Part shown: positions 1 to 5,354 of the stretch, one piece after another
How positions within the stretch are numbered: position 1 is the stretch's first letter
How the letters are laid out: each line of letters starts with the position of its first letter
NCBI GenBank assembly: GCA_000504625.1
Contig: AZHR01000019.1
Coordinates: forward strand, 1 to 12,693
Length of the DNA: 12,693 nt
Direction: 5' to 3'
From: an alpha proteobacterium SCGC AAA240-E13
Lineage (GTDB): Bacteria > Pseudomonadota > Alphaproteobacteria > Pelagibacterales > Pelagibacteraceae
Position numbers and translations under genes: made by a program
The notes under the pieces: generated by a model
The model's database searches: none
Told to the model about the DNA's origin: nothing
What the model saw: the letters and a program-made list of their open reading frames with translations, nothing else

Positions 1-95
1 GTTACTGCGGTTGGTTCATTTGGGTATTTTCTATCACCACTACTCACTACATATTCATTGGCAAAAGATGGTTGGGAAAGCACTTTATTTTTATT
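1..95 (+). repeat. 95-bp perfect inverted repeat, copy 1 (paired with 1983-2077)
   Basis: Bases 1-95 are identical, base for base, to the reverse complement of 1983-2077. The identity stops at base 96 (T here, G in the other copy). On the other side it runs to the very first base of the window, so its outer limit cannot be seen. The repeat lies wholly inside MFS transporter coding sequence in both copies and has no features of an insertion sequence or recombinase site. Confidence 0.97.
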
Positions 96-786
96 TACAA
101 TATTTTTGTTAATTGGTTTTTTTATTGCCTTTTTTGTAAGGTCACCTTTATCAACTCAATCAATTGATAAACCTAACGATCAAACCACATTTGCTGCTAT
201 TAAAGAAGCTTTTAAAAATAAAAGCTATATTCTTTTAACGTCAGGTTTCTTTGTATGCGGTTTTCATATTACTTTAGTAGGAACACATGTGCCAAAATAT
301 GTGATTGATAGAGGCTTAGAAAGTTGGACAGCCGCTACAATCTTATCTTTAATTGGTTTGTTTAATATATTTGGTTCACTTACAAGCGGTTACCTATCTT
401 CAATTATGAGTAAAAAAATTATCTTAAGTTCAATTTATTTTCTTAGAGGAGTCTCAATAGTCTTTTTTATTTTTTTACCACCTAGCAATATTAGTGCATT
501 TATTTTCGGTGCAAGTTTTGGTTTTTTATGGCTTTCAACTGTGCCTGCTACAAGCGGGATTGTTGCTCACATATTTGGAACCAAATATTTGGGTCTATTG
601 TATGGAATTGTTTTTTTAAGTCATCAAATAGGTTCTTTTTTTGGAGCATATCTCGGAGGTTTATTTTATGATCTTTATGGTTCGTATGATTATGCCTGGT
701 ATTTGGCTATTGCATTATCAGTTTTTGCTGGCATTATACATTTACCAATAATTGAAAAACCTGTTACTAGACTAGCTACAATTTAA
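1..786 (+). CDS. MFS transporter, 3' (C-terminal) fragment of a split gene
   Basis: The reading frame is open from base 1 to a TAA at 784-786, giving 261 codons with no start inside the window. The product has strongly hydrophobic segments matching the last seven or so helices of a major facilitator superfamily carrier. A GFHITLVGTHVPKYVIDRG stretch is typical of monocarboxylate/oxalate-formate-type MFS proteins. Its first 31 codons are identical to codons 146-176 of the - strand fragment at 1983-2512. Joining the two through this shared segment gives about 406 residues, a normal MFS length. The fragment is therefore the second half of that same gene and not a separate gene. The kinase/nucleotidyltransferase gene follows after 8 bp. 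Substrate cannot be read from the sequence; a small carboxylate is a guess from family resemblance. An internal TTG at 58 is not a credible start. Confidence 0.85.
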   Translation, partial: VTAVGSFGYFLSPLLTTYSLAKDGWESTLFLFTIFLLIGFFIAFFVRSPLSTQSIDKPNDQTTFAAIKEAFKNKSYILLTSGFFVCGFHITLVGTHVPKYVIDRGLESWTAATILSLIGLFNIFGSLTSGYLSSIMSKKIILSSIYFLRGVSIVFFIFLPPSNISAFIFGASFGFLWLSTVPATSGIVAHIFGTKYLGLLYGIVFLSHQIGSFFGAYLGGLFYDLYGSYDYAWYLAIALSVFAGIIHLPIIEKPVTRLATI

Positions 787-794
787 AAAAGTTT

Positions 795-1571
795 ATGAAA
801 AAGATATTAATAATGGGTTTACCAGGATCTGGTAAAACAACTTTGGCTTCAAAATTAGTACCTTTACTAAATGCAAAACGGCTTAATAACGATGAAGTAA
901 GGAAAGCAGCTAATGATTGGGATTTTTCTGAAGAAGCAAGAACAAGACAAGCAAAACGTATGGCTGATTTTGCTGAAAAATATAAACAAGAAGGTCATTA
1001 TGTAGTTGCGGATTTTATTTGTCCAACTCCAAAAGCAAGAGAATTATTTAATGCAGATTATGTTGTTTGGGTGAATACAATTGATAAAGGTCGATTTGAA
1101 GATACAAATAAAATGTTTGTAAAACCTGAAAAATTTGATTTTCAAGTAACAACTAAAAATGCAGAAGTTTGGGCATATCAGATAGCTGATCAACTCATTC
1201 CATATAAATGGGATAATAAAAAACCTACAGCACAAATGTTAGGCAGATGGCAACCTTTTCATGATGGTCATTATGCACTATTTGAAGAAATAATAAAAAA
1301 AACTGGTCAAGTTTGTATTCAAATCAGAGATGTTCAAGGAGTCGATGATAATCCATTTGATTTCGAAACAGTTAAGAAAAATATCGAACAAAGACTTTTA
1401 CCAAATTTTAAGAATAGATTTAAAATAGTTCTGGTTCCTAATATTACCAATATTGCTTATGGAAGGGGTGTGGGTTATAAGATAGAAGAAGTGGTACTTC
1501 CAGAAAAAATACAGAATATATCAGCTACAAAAATTAGAAAAGAAATGAGAGGGACGGGAAAGATTAAATAA
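795..1571 (+). CDS. Bifunctional P-loop kinase / HxGH nucleotidyltransferase fusion
   Basis: This 258-residue protein has two domains. Residues 1-135 look like an adenylylsulfate-kinase-type P-loop kinase: Walker A GLPGSGKTT at 8-16, an NNDEVR stretch at 31-36 where APS kinases have DGDNVR, and VVADFICP at 70-77. Residues 145-258 look like a nucleotidylyltransferase of the cytidylyl/NMN-adenylyl fold: GRWQPFHDGH at 150-159 contains the HxGH signature, and ISATKIR at 242-248 matches the C-terminal ISxTxxR motif. The architecture resembles NadR-like or phage fusion proteins that phosphorylate a small molecule and transfer a nucleotide to it, but with the domain order kinase then transferase. 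The substrate is unknown. APS itself is unlikely as sole substrate because no sulfate-assimilation genes lie nearby. The ATG lies 8 bp after the MFS stop, suggesting co-transcription. Confidence 0.85.
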   Translation: MKKILIMGLPGSGKTTLASKLVPLLNAKRLNNDEVRKAANDWDFSEEARTRQAKRMADFAEKYKQEGHYVVADFICPTPKARELFNADYVVWVNTIDKGRFEDTNKMFVKPEKFDFQVTTKNAEVWAYQIADQLIPYKWDNKKPTAQMLGRWQPFHDGHYALFEEIIKKTGQVCIQIRDVQGVDDNPFDFETVKKNIEQRLLPNFKNRFKIVLVPNITNIAYGRGVGYKIEEVVLPEKIQNISATKIRKEMRGTGKIK

Positions 1572-1624
1572 TCTTTCTACAACTTAGGGTTGATAATTAT
1601 TTTATTTCGGCGCATTAATCTATC

Positions 1625-1652
1625 TTGATAAAATATTTGAAAAGGGTAATTA
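1625..1652 (+). promoter_or_regulatory. Possible promoter for the CADD-type gene
   Basis: In the 106-bp gap before the CADD-type gene there is TTGATA at 1625-1630, a 16-bp spacer and TAATTA at 1647-1652. This is a reasonable sigma-70-like pair ending 25 bp before the start codon. In sequence this A+T-rich such pairs arise by chance, so support is modest. A short leader carrying a strong Shine-Dalgarno sequence would follow. Confidence 0.3.
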
Positions 1653-1667
1653 TCTCAAAGTTAACAA

Positions 1668-1675
1668 CGGAGGAA
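1668..1675 (+). promoter_or_regulatory. Strong ribosome binding site (CGGAGGAA)
   Basis: CGGAGGAA ends two bases before the ATG at 1678. It is one of only two clear Shine-Dalgarno sequences in this window, the other being at 3761-3767, and it fixes the start of the CADD-type gene. Most other genes here start with little or no such signal. Confidence 0.6.
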
Positions 1676-1677
1676 CT

Positions 1678-1982
1678 ATGTTTTCAAAACAACTAAATGA
1701 AAAACTTGATAAATATCATTTACTTAAACATCCTTTTTATAAATCTTGGAATGAAGGTAAATTAACTAGAAAAATTATCAAAGATTACGCAGAACAATAT
1801 TACCAACATGTAAAAGCATTTCCTCGTTATATCAGCGCAACACATTCTTTGTGTGAAGATATAGAAAAGAGAAAAATTTTACTAGAAAATCTTCAGGACG
1901 AAGAAAATCAAGAAAAAGATCATCCAAAATTATGGAGAAACTTTGCTGCTGCTATGGGAGCTAAAAAAGAAAAAATTAATTC
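1678..1982 (+). pseudogene. CADD-family (TenA/PqqC-like) oxygenase, truncated at the junction
   Basis: The first 101-102 codons encode the N-terminal part of a heme-oxygenase-fold protein of the CADD type, about 230 residues long when complete. From memory of the Chlamydia trachomatis protein, HPFY at 18-21 aligns with the segment holding its sacrificial Tyr27. RKIIKDYAEQYYQHVKAFPR (31-50) aligns with its KDYYLHIKAFPK region. DEENQEKDHPKLW (74-86) supplies metal ligands E75 and H82, equivalent to E81 and H88. CADD makes p-aminobenzoate for folate from its own tyrosine. The frame runs on to a stop at 2031, but from 1983 it reads antisense MFS transporter sequence, so the last 15 residues are not CADD. 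The remaining half, with the second set of ligands, is missing. The cause is the inverted junction, so the native gene is probably intact elsewhere. Confidence 0.8.
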
Positions 1983-2077
1983 AATAAAAATAAAGTGCTT
2001 TCCCAACCATCTTTTGCCAATGAATATGTAGTGAGTAGTGGTGATAGAAAATACCCAAATGAACCAACCGCAGTAAC
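1983..2077 (-). repeat. 95-bp perfect inverted repeat, copy 2 (paired with 1-95)
   Basis: This is the second copy of the repeat, inside the N-terminal MFS fragment. The boundary at 1982/1983 is where CADD coding sequence gives way to antisense MFS sequence. The first diverging base is 1982. Around it the sequence is A+T-rich (AATAAAAATAAAG), so a few bases of microhomology at the join are possible but cannot be proved. Confidence 0.97.
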
Positions 2078-2512
2078 TATGCTCATTGCTATAGTTCTAT
2101 TAGATAGTGGAAAATGTTTACCCACAATCGACATTGGAATACTAATCGCTGTACCACCTAGACCAATGCCTACTAAAAGTCCTAAATTAATCTGAAAAAA
2201 AATACCAGTGTTTGGACCTGTATATAAAAGATAAACACCAAGTATAAAAAAAACAAAAGCAATAGTTATGGCTTTAGGCCCTCCATATTTGTCGGCGATA
2301 GCCCCAAATATTGGACCAGAAATTCCCCACATTAGCATTTGAATACCGATTGCTAAGCCAAACTCTGTATTTGAAATACTGAGACTGCTATTAAAATCCA
2401 TAAAAAATAATCCAAAAGTTTGTCTTACACCTAAAGAAAGTAAAACTACTAAAGAAGCCGCAATTAGAGTTATTAAAGCTGCTCTATTTTTTATAAATTT
2501 TTCTTTTATCAC
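1983..2512 (-). CDS. MFS transporter, 5' (N-terminal) fragment of a split gene
   Basis: From a GTG at 2512 this encodes about 176 residues of MFS transporter. There are roughly five to six membrane helices, and the conserved loop-2/3 motif lies at 66-82 (GPIFGAIADKYGGPKAI). After the shared 95 bp the frame leaves MFS sequence and meets a stop at once (L-N-stop at 1976). Residues 146-176 are identical to the first 31 codons of the + strand fragment at 1-786, so the two are halves of one gene. The GTG overlaps the TGA of the metC-like gene by four bases (GTGA), which points to translational coupling. The GTG is the best start because the N-terminal residues then run directly into helix 1. This half alone would not make a working carrier. 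Confidence 0.88.
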
Positions 2513-3690
2513 TTAATGAACCTTAAAGATTTTTTTAGATCATTTATTAAATCTTTTGGATCTTCAAGACCAATATGCAAACGAATAAGATGATGATCCT
2601 TTTCTAATTTAAAAAATAATCTTTTTCCCATTTCAATGATGTGGTCATTATAAACTGCTAAACTTTCAAAGCCTCCCCAGCTATAACCAATGCCAAAAAG
2701 TTCTAATGAATTTATAAATTTGTACACAGAAGTTTTGCTTTTGCTTTTAATAACGATCCCTAACAAACCTGAGGCTCCAGAATAGTATTTTTTCCATAAC
2801 TTATAACTAGTAGATGATGTTTTATAGGGATATAAAATTTTTGTTATTTTTTTTTGTTGGGCTAACCATTTAACTATAATCTTTGTATTCTCTTGGTGTT
2901 TTTCTAATCTTAAATCTAAAGTTCTCAATCCTCGAATGACTAGATAAGCATCGTCGGCGGATAGACGATGTCCTGAAACATGGTTATACCACCAAACTTT
3001 TTTATAAACTTTTTTACTTACTGCTAATGTTCCTGCCATAACATCTGAATGACCTGAATAATATTTGGTAGCGGACACAATTGACATATCAAAACCCAGT
3101 TTTATAGGTTTTAAATAATATGCAGTACCCCAGGTATTATCGATAGCAGTATAAATTTGTTTTCTTTTAGCAAGGGCTACTATCTTTCCCAAATCCTGAA
3201 ATTCAAAAGTATTACTTCCTGGATTTTCTACATAAATAAGTTTTGTTTTTTTTGTAACTTTATTTTTAAGATCCTCAAAACTATTTGGATCGTGCCAAAT
3301 CGCTTTAATATTAAATTCTATAAGTAATTGATTGACAAGTTTCTTTGTAGGACGGTAAACACAATCAGATATTACAATTTCATCTCCTGGTCTACAAACG
3401 CTCATGATAGCCAGAGCTACAGAGGCAAATCCAGTTTGAGTTAAGAATACGTGATGAGCCAGTTCTAATTTTTTAAGTAGATTTTGAAGTTGAATTGTGG
3501 TTTGACTTCCCTGTCTTCCATAATCCCAGAAAGTAACGCTTTTACCTTTTGCTATATCTTTTTGATGTTTTCGCAATTCTTGTATTGTCTTAAAAAGAAT
3601 TGTAGATGCCCTTATAATTGCAGGATTTACTGATCTAGATTGGATACCTTTGGCAGCATGTTTTAAAAAAGTTTTGGGTGAGTTAGTCAT
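2509..3690 (-). CDS. metC: Cystathionine beta-lyase-type PLP enzyme (Cys/Met metabolism family)
   Basis: The 393-residue protein belongs to the Cys/Met-metabolism PLP-dependent family (fold type I) and is full length. Key points are DYGRQG at 56-61 (tyrosine and arginine contacting PLP phosphate of the partner subunit), AIDNTWGT at 182-189 (D184 to the pyridine nitrogen), SATKYYSGHSD at 206-216 (K209 as the Schiff-base lysine), SWGGFESL at 337-344 and the substrate-carboxylate arginine R370 in LIRLHIGLED. TKYxxGHSD and SWGG are closest to proteobacterial MetC, which splits cystathionine to homocysteine, ammonia and pyruvate in the cytosol. Related C-S lyases of this family cannot be excluded. 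The MFS gene overlaps its stop, so the transporter may handle a related compound. No Shine-Dalgarno sequence is seen before the ATG. Confidence 0.85.
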   Translation of the reverse strand: MTNSPKTFLKHAAKGIQSRSVNPAIIRASTILFKTIQELRKHQKDIAKGKSVTFWDYGRQGSQTTIQLQNLLKKLELAHHVFLTQTGFASVALAIMSVCRPGDEIVISDCVYRPTKKLVNQLLIEFNIKAIWHDPNSFEDLKNKVTKKTKLIYVENPGSNTFEFQDLGKIVALAKRKQIYTAIDNTWGTAYYLKPIKLGFDMSIVSATKYYSGHSDVMAGTLAVSKKVYKKVWWYNHVSGHRLSADDAYLVIRGLRTLDLRLEKHQENTKIIVKWLAQQKKITKILYPYKTSSTSYKLWKKYYSGASGLLGIVIKSKSKTSVYKFINSLELFGIGYSWGGFESLAVYNDHIIEMGKRLFFKLEKDHHLIRLHIGLEDPKDLINDLKKSLRFIK

Positions 3691-3698
3691 AAAAAAAT

Positions 3699-3727
3699 TT
3701 GATTACTAACATACACAATGTTATATC
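3699..3727 (+). promoter_or_regulatory. Possible promoter for the basic peptide and membrane protein genes
   Basis: TTGATT at 3699-3704, a 17-bp spacer and TATATC at 3722-3727 form a plausible sigma-70-type promoter in the 85-bp divergent gap between the metC-like gene and the 27-residue peptide gene. It would leave a leader of about 40 bases containing a strong ribosome binding site. A promoter for the metC-like gene in the other direction must also lie here but is not clear. Confidence 0.35.
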
Positions 3728-3760
3728 CAAATTTCAACATCAATAAAATAACAATACTAG

Positions 3761-3767
3761 AAAGGAG
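3761..3767 (+). promoter_or_regulatory. Strong ribosome binding site for the 27-residue peptide
   Basis: AAAGGAG lies eight bases before the ATG at 3776, at near-ideal spacing. Clear Shine-Dalgarno sequences are rare in this window, so this is the main argument that the tiny reading frame is translated. Confidence 0.65.
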
Positions 3768-3775
3768 TAAATTTT

Positions 3776-3859
3776 ATGGGATATCCCAAAAAACACAGAG
3801 GTAGACGTAAAATGGGCTCAAAAAAAAGAAGAGCTAGAAAAAGAAATAAAAAAAAATAA
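3776..3859 (+). CDS. 27-residue, highly basic small protein
   Basis: ATG to TAA encodes 27 residues beginning MGYPKKHRGRRK and ending RKRNKKK. Sixteen of the 27 are Lys or Arg, one is His, and there are no acidic residues. A strong AAAGGAG site precedes it and a promoter-like pair lies upstream. Such composition is typical of tiny ribosome-associated proteins (bTHX, or the bacterial AURKAIP1/COX24-like peptides with their MGSxKKRR stretch). The KMGSKKRRARKR segment at 12-23 is reminiscent of the latter. That is a resemblance only; I do not recognise the family. An RNA- or nucleic-acid-binding role is inferred from charge alone. The membrane protein gene starts 16 bp downstream, so the two are probably co-transcribed. 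Confidence 0.6.
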   Translation: MGYPKKHRGRRKMGSKKRRARKRNKKK

Positions 3860-3875
3860 ATAAATCAGTAAATTA

Positions 3876-5006
3876 ATGTCAAATCTAAAATCTCTTATCA
3901 GAAAATTAAGAGTGTATAGTTTTCTGCTTTTTTTATTACCTTTGATTGGTTTGTTAGGATCATTATTAATATCTAATCATTTAGTTCCATATAAACTGTA
4001 TTTTGAACCCTATGAAAAAGATGGATCTATGGAAATAGAATGTAATCTTGGTAATGAATTCTGTGCTCTTGTAATAACGAAAAAAGTTAAATTTCAAGAA
4101 TGTTCCAAATCTAAGTTAGATATCTCATATTATATTAACGAAAATAAAATTTCTCAAGATGATGGTGTTATATATGAATTGATTGGAATTCCTTTTGAGA
4201 AACTGGGTGCCGAAAAAACTAAATTGTTTGTTAAGAAGGCTGAGCTTATTAAGGATGAGAAGAAAAAAATATACCGTAAAATAACTATACCGGATAAAAA
4301 TAAACTTGATTATCAATGTATAAAAAATTCTATACTTTATCCAATTTACAAAGAATTCTTATTTGCGAGAAACCTATTTTATAAATTTAAAGAAACGGCT
4401 GTCTTAGCAACAGCTAATCCTGTTAACCCTCTTCTTAATGGTGAAACTTCTATAAGCAATATTGTGAAAAGATACCCACAATCGTATATATTCAAACCTC
4501 TTTTGTTCTTATCATCCATTATTATGGTACTGTATTGGTTAAGTTATCAAAAAATTTTTTCTATAATTGAAAAAAAAAAAAGAATAAGTAAATTTGCGGT
4601 TTTTGGAATTTTGTCGAGTATTTTTCTTTTTTTACATGTTTTGTTCTTAGGATTGGATTTAGATATCGATAATTCTATTTATAGAAAAATTAGAAGGATA
4701 ATTATTATTTCATTTATTTTTTCTGAATTGTCAGCTCAATTTTTTTTAGCTCGAAGAATTTTTATTATTAAAAATATTTTATTTAATTATACTTATAGAT
4801 ATTTAATCTATCTAAAGTTAACATTTGTTATTGTTATTTTACTAATAACAGTAGTTGCAATTTTAATATTAATTTTTGTTGATCCTGGAAGTACTTTCAA
4901 TAATATATTGGAATGGGACTACTTCATCTTTTTATTGATTTTCTATCTTTTATCTGCACTAATGTGGAAGAGAAAACTCCCTGTTCACACACCCGAAGGC
5001 ATGTGA
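3876..5006 (+). CDS. Hypothetical multi-pass membrane protein with a periplasmic domain
   Basis: I do not recognise this 376-residue protein. It has a membrane helix near 15-34, then about 170 polar residues (35-205) likely exposed to the periplasm, then five more helices near 206-224, 241-259, 272-292, 313-335 and 349-364. The polar domain holds C56, C63, C76 and C148, an even number that could form disulfides in the periplasm. Three of these fall in a short cluster (IECNLGNEFC and QEC). One long soluble loop followed by a helix bundle suggests a sensor or anchored scaffold, but there is no catalytic motif. The ATG lies 16 bp after the basic peptide gene and has no clear Shine-Dalgarno sequence. 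Its last ten or so codons lie inside the hairpin that ends the opposite-strand RNA gene, so the C-terminal tail is shaped by an overlapping element. Confidence 0.75.
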   Translation: MSNLKSLIRKLRVYSFLLFLLPLIGLLGSLLISNHLVPYKLYFEPYEKDGSMEIECNLGNEFCALVITKKVKFQECSKSKLDISYYINENKISQDDGVIYELIGIPFEKLGAEKTKLFVKKAELIKDEKKKIYRKITIPDKNKLDYQCIKNSILYPIYKEFLFARNLFYKFKETAVLATANPVNPLLNGETSISNIVKRYPQSYIFKPLLFLSSIIMVLYWLSYQKIFSIIEKKKRISKFAVFGILSSIFLFLHVLFLGLDLDIDNSIYRKIRRIIIISFIFSELSAQFFLARRIFIIKNILFNYTYRYLIYLKLTFVIVILLITVVAILILIFVDPGSTFNNILEWDYFIFLLIFYLLSALMWKRKLPVHTPEGM

Positions 5007-5017
5007 ACGAAAGTTTT
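4973..5017 (-). terminator. 20-bp hairpin with UUCG loop, likely terminator of the - strand RNA
   Basis: Read on the - strand, AAAACUUUC (5017-5009) and GUUCACAUGCC (5008-4998) pair with GGUGUGUGAAC (4993-4983) and GGGAGUUUU (4981-4973). This gives 20 base pairs with one bulged A and a UUCG tetraloop. Three positions are G.U pairs on the - strand; on the + strand they become A.C mismatches. The hairpin is therefore built for - strand transcription. The trailing stretch is GUUUUCUCUU, a modest U-tract. It overlaps the end and stop codon of the convergent membrane protein gene. Confidence 0.75.
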
Positions 5018-5290
5018 GGCTCGTCATTAATGTGCTAAGTTGAGTTCAGAAAGATATTATGGTTGATTTAGAGAGGTGTAGAAAAACCAAAAGATTCAGT
5101 AGCTTTCGCTACCGAACCTTTGAGTTTGGTACGCTGTTAGAGAACTACCTTCGTACCAGTCGCCTGAGTTGTTTAGTTCTACTGTCTCAGACTTTCTGCC
5201 CGCTGAGCTTGAACCTCTCGGTCTTTCCTCATCTGGCCAGTTGAGAGTTGCCTCTCAATTAGTTTCATTAAAACACAAAGAAATTTTTTT
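4973..5290 (-). ncRNA. Structured non-coding RNA of unknown family
   Basis: The 348-bp gap between the membrane protein gene and mnmA has no credible protein gene. By hand count 4981-5260 is about 44% G+C, against about 20% in the coding stretch 4801-4860. On the - strand it folds into: a 7-bp hairpin with GCAA loop (5258-5241); a closing helix pairing 5219-5214 with 5076-5071; inside it a 5-bp hairpin (5207-5203 with 5190-5186), a 7-bp stem (5158-5152 with 5133-5127) and a 14-bp hairpin with GAAA loop (5121-5108 with 5103-5090); and the terminator hairpin at the 3' end. The 14-bp stem has two G.U pairs on the - strand that are A.C mismatches on the + strand, fixing the transcribed strand. 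GNRA and UUCG loops are typical of stable RNAs. It follows mnmA on the same strand. A GAGGAAAGACCG stretch recalls RNase P RNA, but other conserved parts are missing. The 5' end is approximate. Confidence 0.7.
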
Positions 5291-5323
5291 TGCTATCACT
5301 TAATGGTTGTTTTTTATAATAAA

Positions 5324-5351
5324 TTTATAGTTGTGTGAATACTGTTGATAA
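5324..5351 (-). promoter_or_regulatory. Possible promoter for the structured RNA
   Basis: On the - strand, TTATCA (5351-5346), a 16-bp spacer and TATAAA (5329-5324) lie directly after the mnmA stop and about 30-60 bp before the first RNA helix. The position fits independent transcription of the RNA. The -35 match is weak and the region is nearly all A/T, so read-through from mnmA is equally possible. Confidence 0.3.
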
Positions 5352-5354
5352 AAT

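Noticed and set aside
1..2077. Phase-variable invertible element or mobile element.
   Set aside because: No recombinase, transposase, target duplication or terminal repeat is seen, and the repeat is ordinary coding sequence ending at the window edge. A misjoin explains it more simply, though inversion is not fully excluded.
1995..2195. A 66-codon + strand frame.
   Set aside because: It is antisense to the MFS N-terminal fragment and has no domain or ribosome binding site.
5059..5244. A 61-codon + strand frame.
   Set aside because: It lies wholly within the structured RNA on the other strand, starts without a ribosome binding site and has a composition unlike the neighbouring proteins.
4973..5290. 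RNase P RNA (rnpB), suggested by GAGGAAAGACCG at 5230-5219 and a CUCAACUUA stretch before a possible closing helix (5271-5266 with 5032-5027).
   Set aside because: The P4 helix would need two adjacent C.A mismatches, and the highly conserved GGGUGAAANGGUG and ACAGAA segments are missing. The length is also short. A covariance search could still overturn this.
4973..5290. tmRNA, 6S RNA, SRP RNA or a riboswitch.
   Set aside because: No tag-like reading frame, T-arm or CCA end, no SRP GGAAGNAGC-type loop, no long single bulged rod of 6S, and no recognised aptamer core.
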